DNA from: an uncultured Clostridia bacterium
GTDB lineage: Bacteria > Bacillota > Clostridia > TANB77 > CAG-508
Length of the DNA: 14,075 nt
Direction: 5' to 3'
Assembly: GCA_944393345.1 (NCBI GenBank)
Contig: CALXZW010000030.1
Location: 1 to 14,075 of the forward strand
Shown here: in pieces, positions 14,061 through 14,075 of the stretch
Position numbering within the stretch: position 1 is the first letter of the stretch
How the letters are laid out: each line of letters opens with the position of its first letter
Position numbers and translations under genes: made by a program
The notes under the pieces: generated by a model
The model's input: the letters and a program-made list of their open reading frames with translations, nothing else
Told to the model about the DNA's origin: nothing
Database searches by the model: none

Positions 14061-14075
14061 AATTAGTTATCACAG
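13999..14075 (-). CDS. C-terminal end of an unknown protein (partial)
   Basis: A frame open to the window edge reads VITNFEDINTSKNSSTV then TKSNIGT and stops at 13999, inside the spoIIID remnant. Its Asn/Ser/Thr-rich make-up could be the tail of a neighbouring gene joined here, but 25 codons are too few to be sure. Confidence 0.2.
   Translation of the reverse strand, partial: VITNFEDINTSKNSSTVTKSNIGT
14005..14028. repeat. Dyad at the spoIIID homology break (possible attachment site)
   Basis: ACC-GAT-GTTAC, a TTTTC loop, then GTAAC-GGT: arms of five and three paired bases with a three-base bulge. It coincides with the point where SpoIIID homology ends. Recombinase core sites are often such short imperfect dyads; this assignment is inference. 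Confidence 0.3.

Overview
The window is very AT-rich, with codon use, Shine-Dalgarno sites (AGGAGG type) and sigma-A promoters typical of low-GC Firmicutes. Several genes belong to endospore formers only: sipL with SPOCS/DUF3794 and LysM domains, yabG, yunB, a spoIIID 3' part and a BofC-like protein. The order yabG-veg-sipL is the one known from Clostridioides difficile, so the source is most likely a gut-type or uncultured member of the Clostridia. Naming a species is not possible from the sequence.

Layout, left to right. 1-147: a GC-rich hairpin and a bidirectional terminator. 148-750 (-): membrane-anchored BofC-like protein. 751-1115: a gene-free stretch holding a nested, about 140-base inverted-repeat structure. 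1116-5001 (-): an apparent operon of an SH3b/NlpC-P60 cell-wall hydrolase followed by comEC, the DNA-uptake channel, driven by a near-perfect sigma-A promoter at 5052-5080. comEC has no usual start codon at the right place; its N-terminus points to an AUA start at 3644. 5151-6175 (+): the rplM-rpsI operon (ribosomal proteins L13 and S9) with its own promoter, leader and terminator. 6172-6984 (-): a VbhA-like antitoxin plus Fic toxin module, convergent with rpsI.

7020-9251 (-): one gene fusing a MATE efflux pump to a cytidylate-kinase-like domain, preceded by a leader with a terminator hairpin and a possible short leader peptide. Its promoter lies in one of two identical 44-base direct repeats (9222-9265, 9554-9597), which enclose a 288-base insert with symmetric inverted repeats. 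9611-10276 (-): an accessory gene joining an HNH nuclease to a ParB/sulfiredoxin-like C-terminal domain, probably acquired.

10350-14075 (-): a sporulation block. From upstream to downstream it holds the 3' part of spoIIID (broken at the window edge), yabG (short form, with a good sigma-K promoter), veg (perfect sigma-A promoter, own terminator), sipL (possible sigma-E promoter) and yunB (one-base frameshift). SipL and YabG act in assembly and processing of the spore envelope; SpoIIID is a mother-cell regulator acting between sigma-E and sigma-K.

Most notable for follow-up: the broken spoIIID with a dyad at the junction, the AUA start of comEC, the MATE-kinase fusion with its attenuator-like leader inside a duplicated promoter, and the unexplained 859-999 structure. 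The comEC start, the yunB frameshift and the spoIIID break could each be real lesions or assembly errors.
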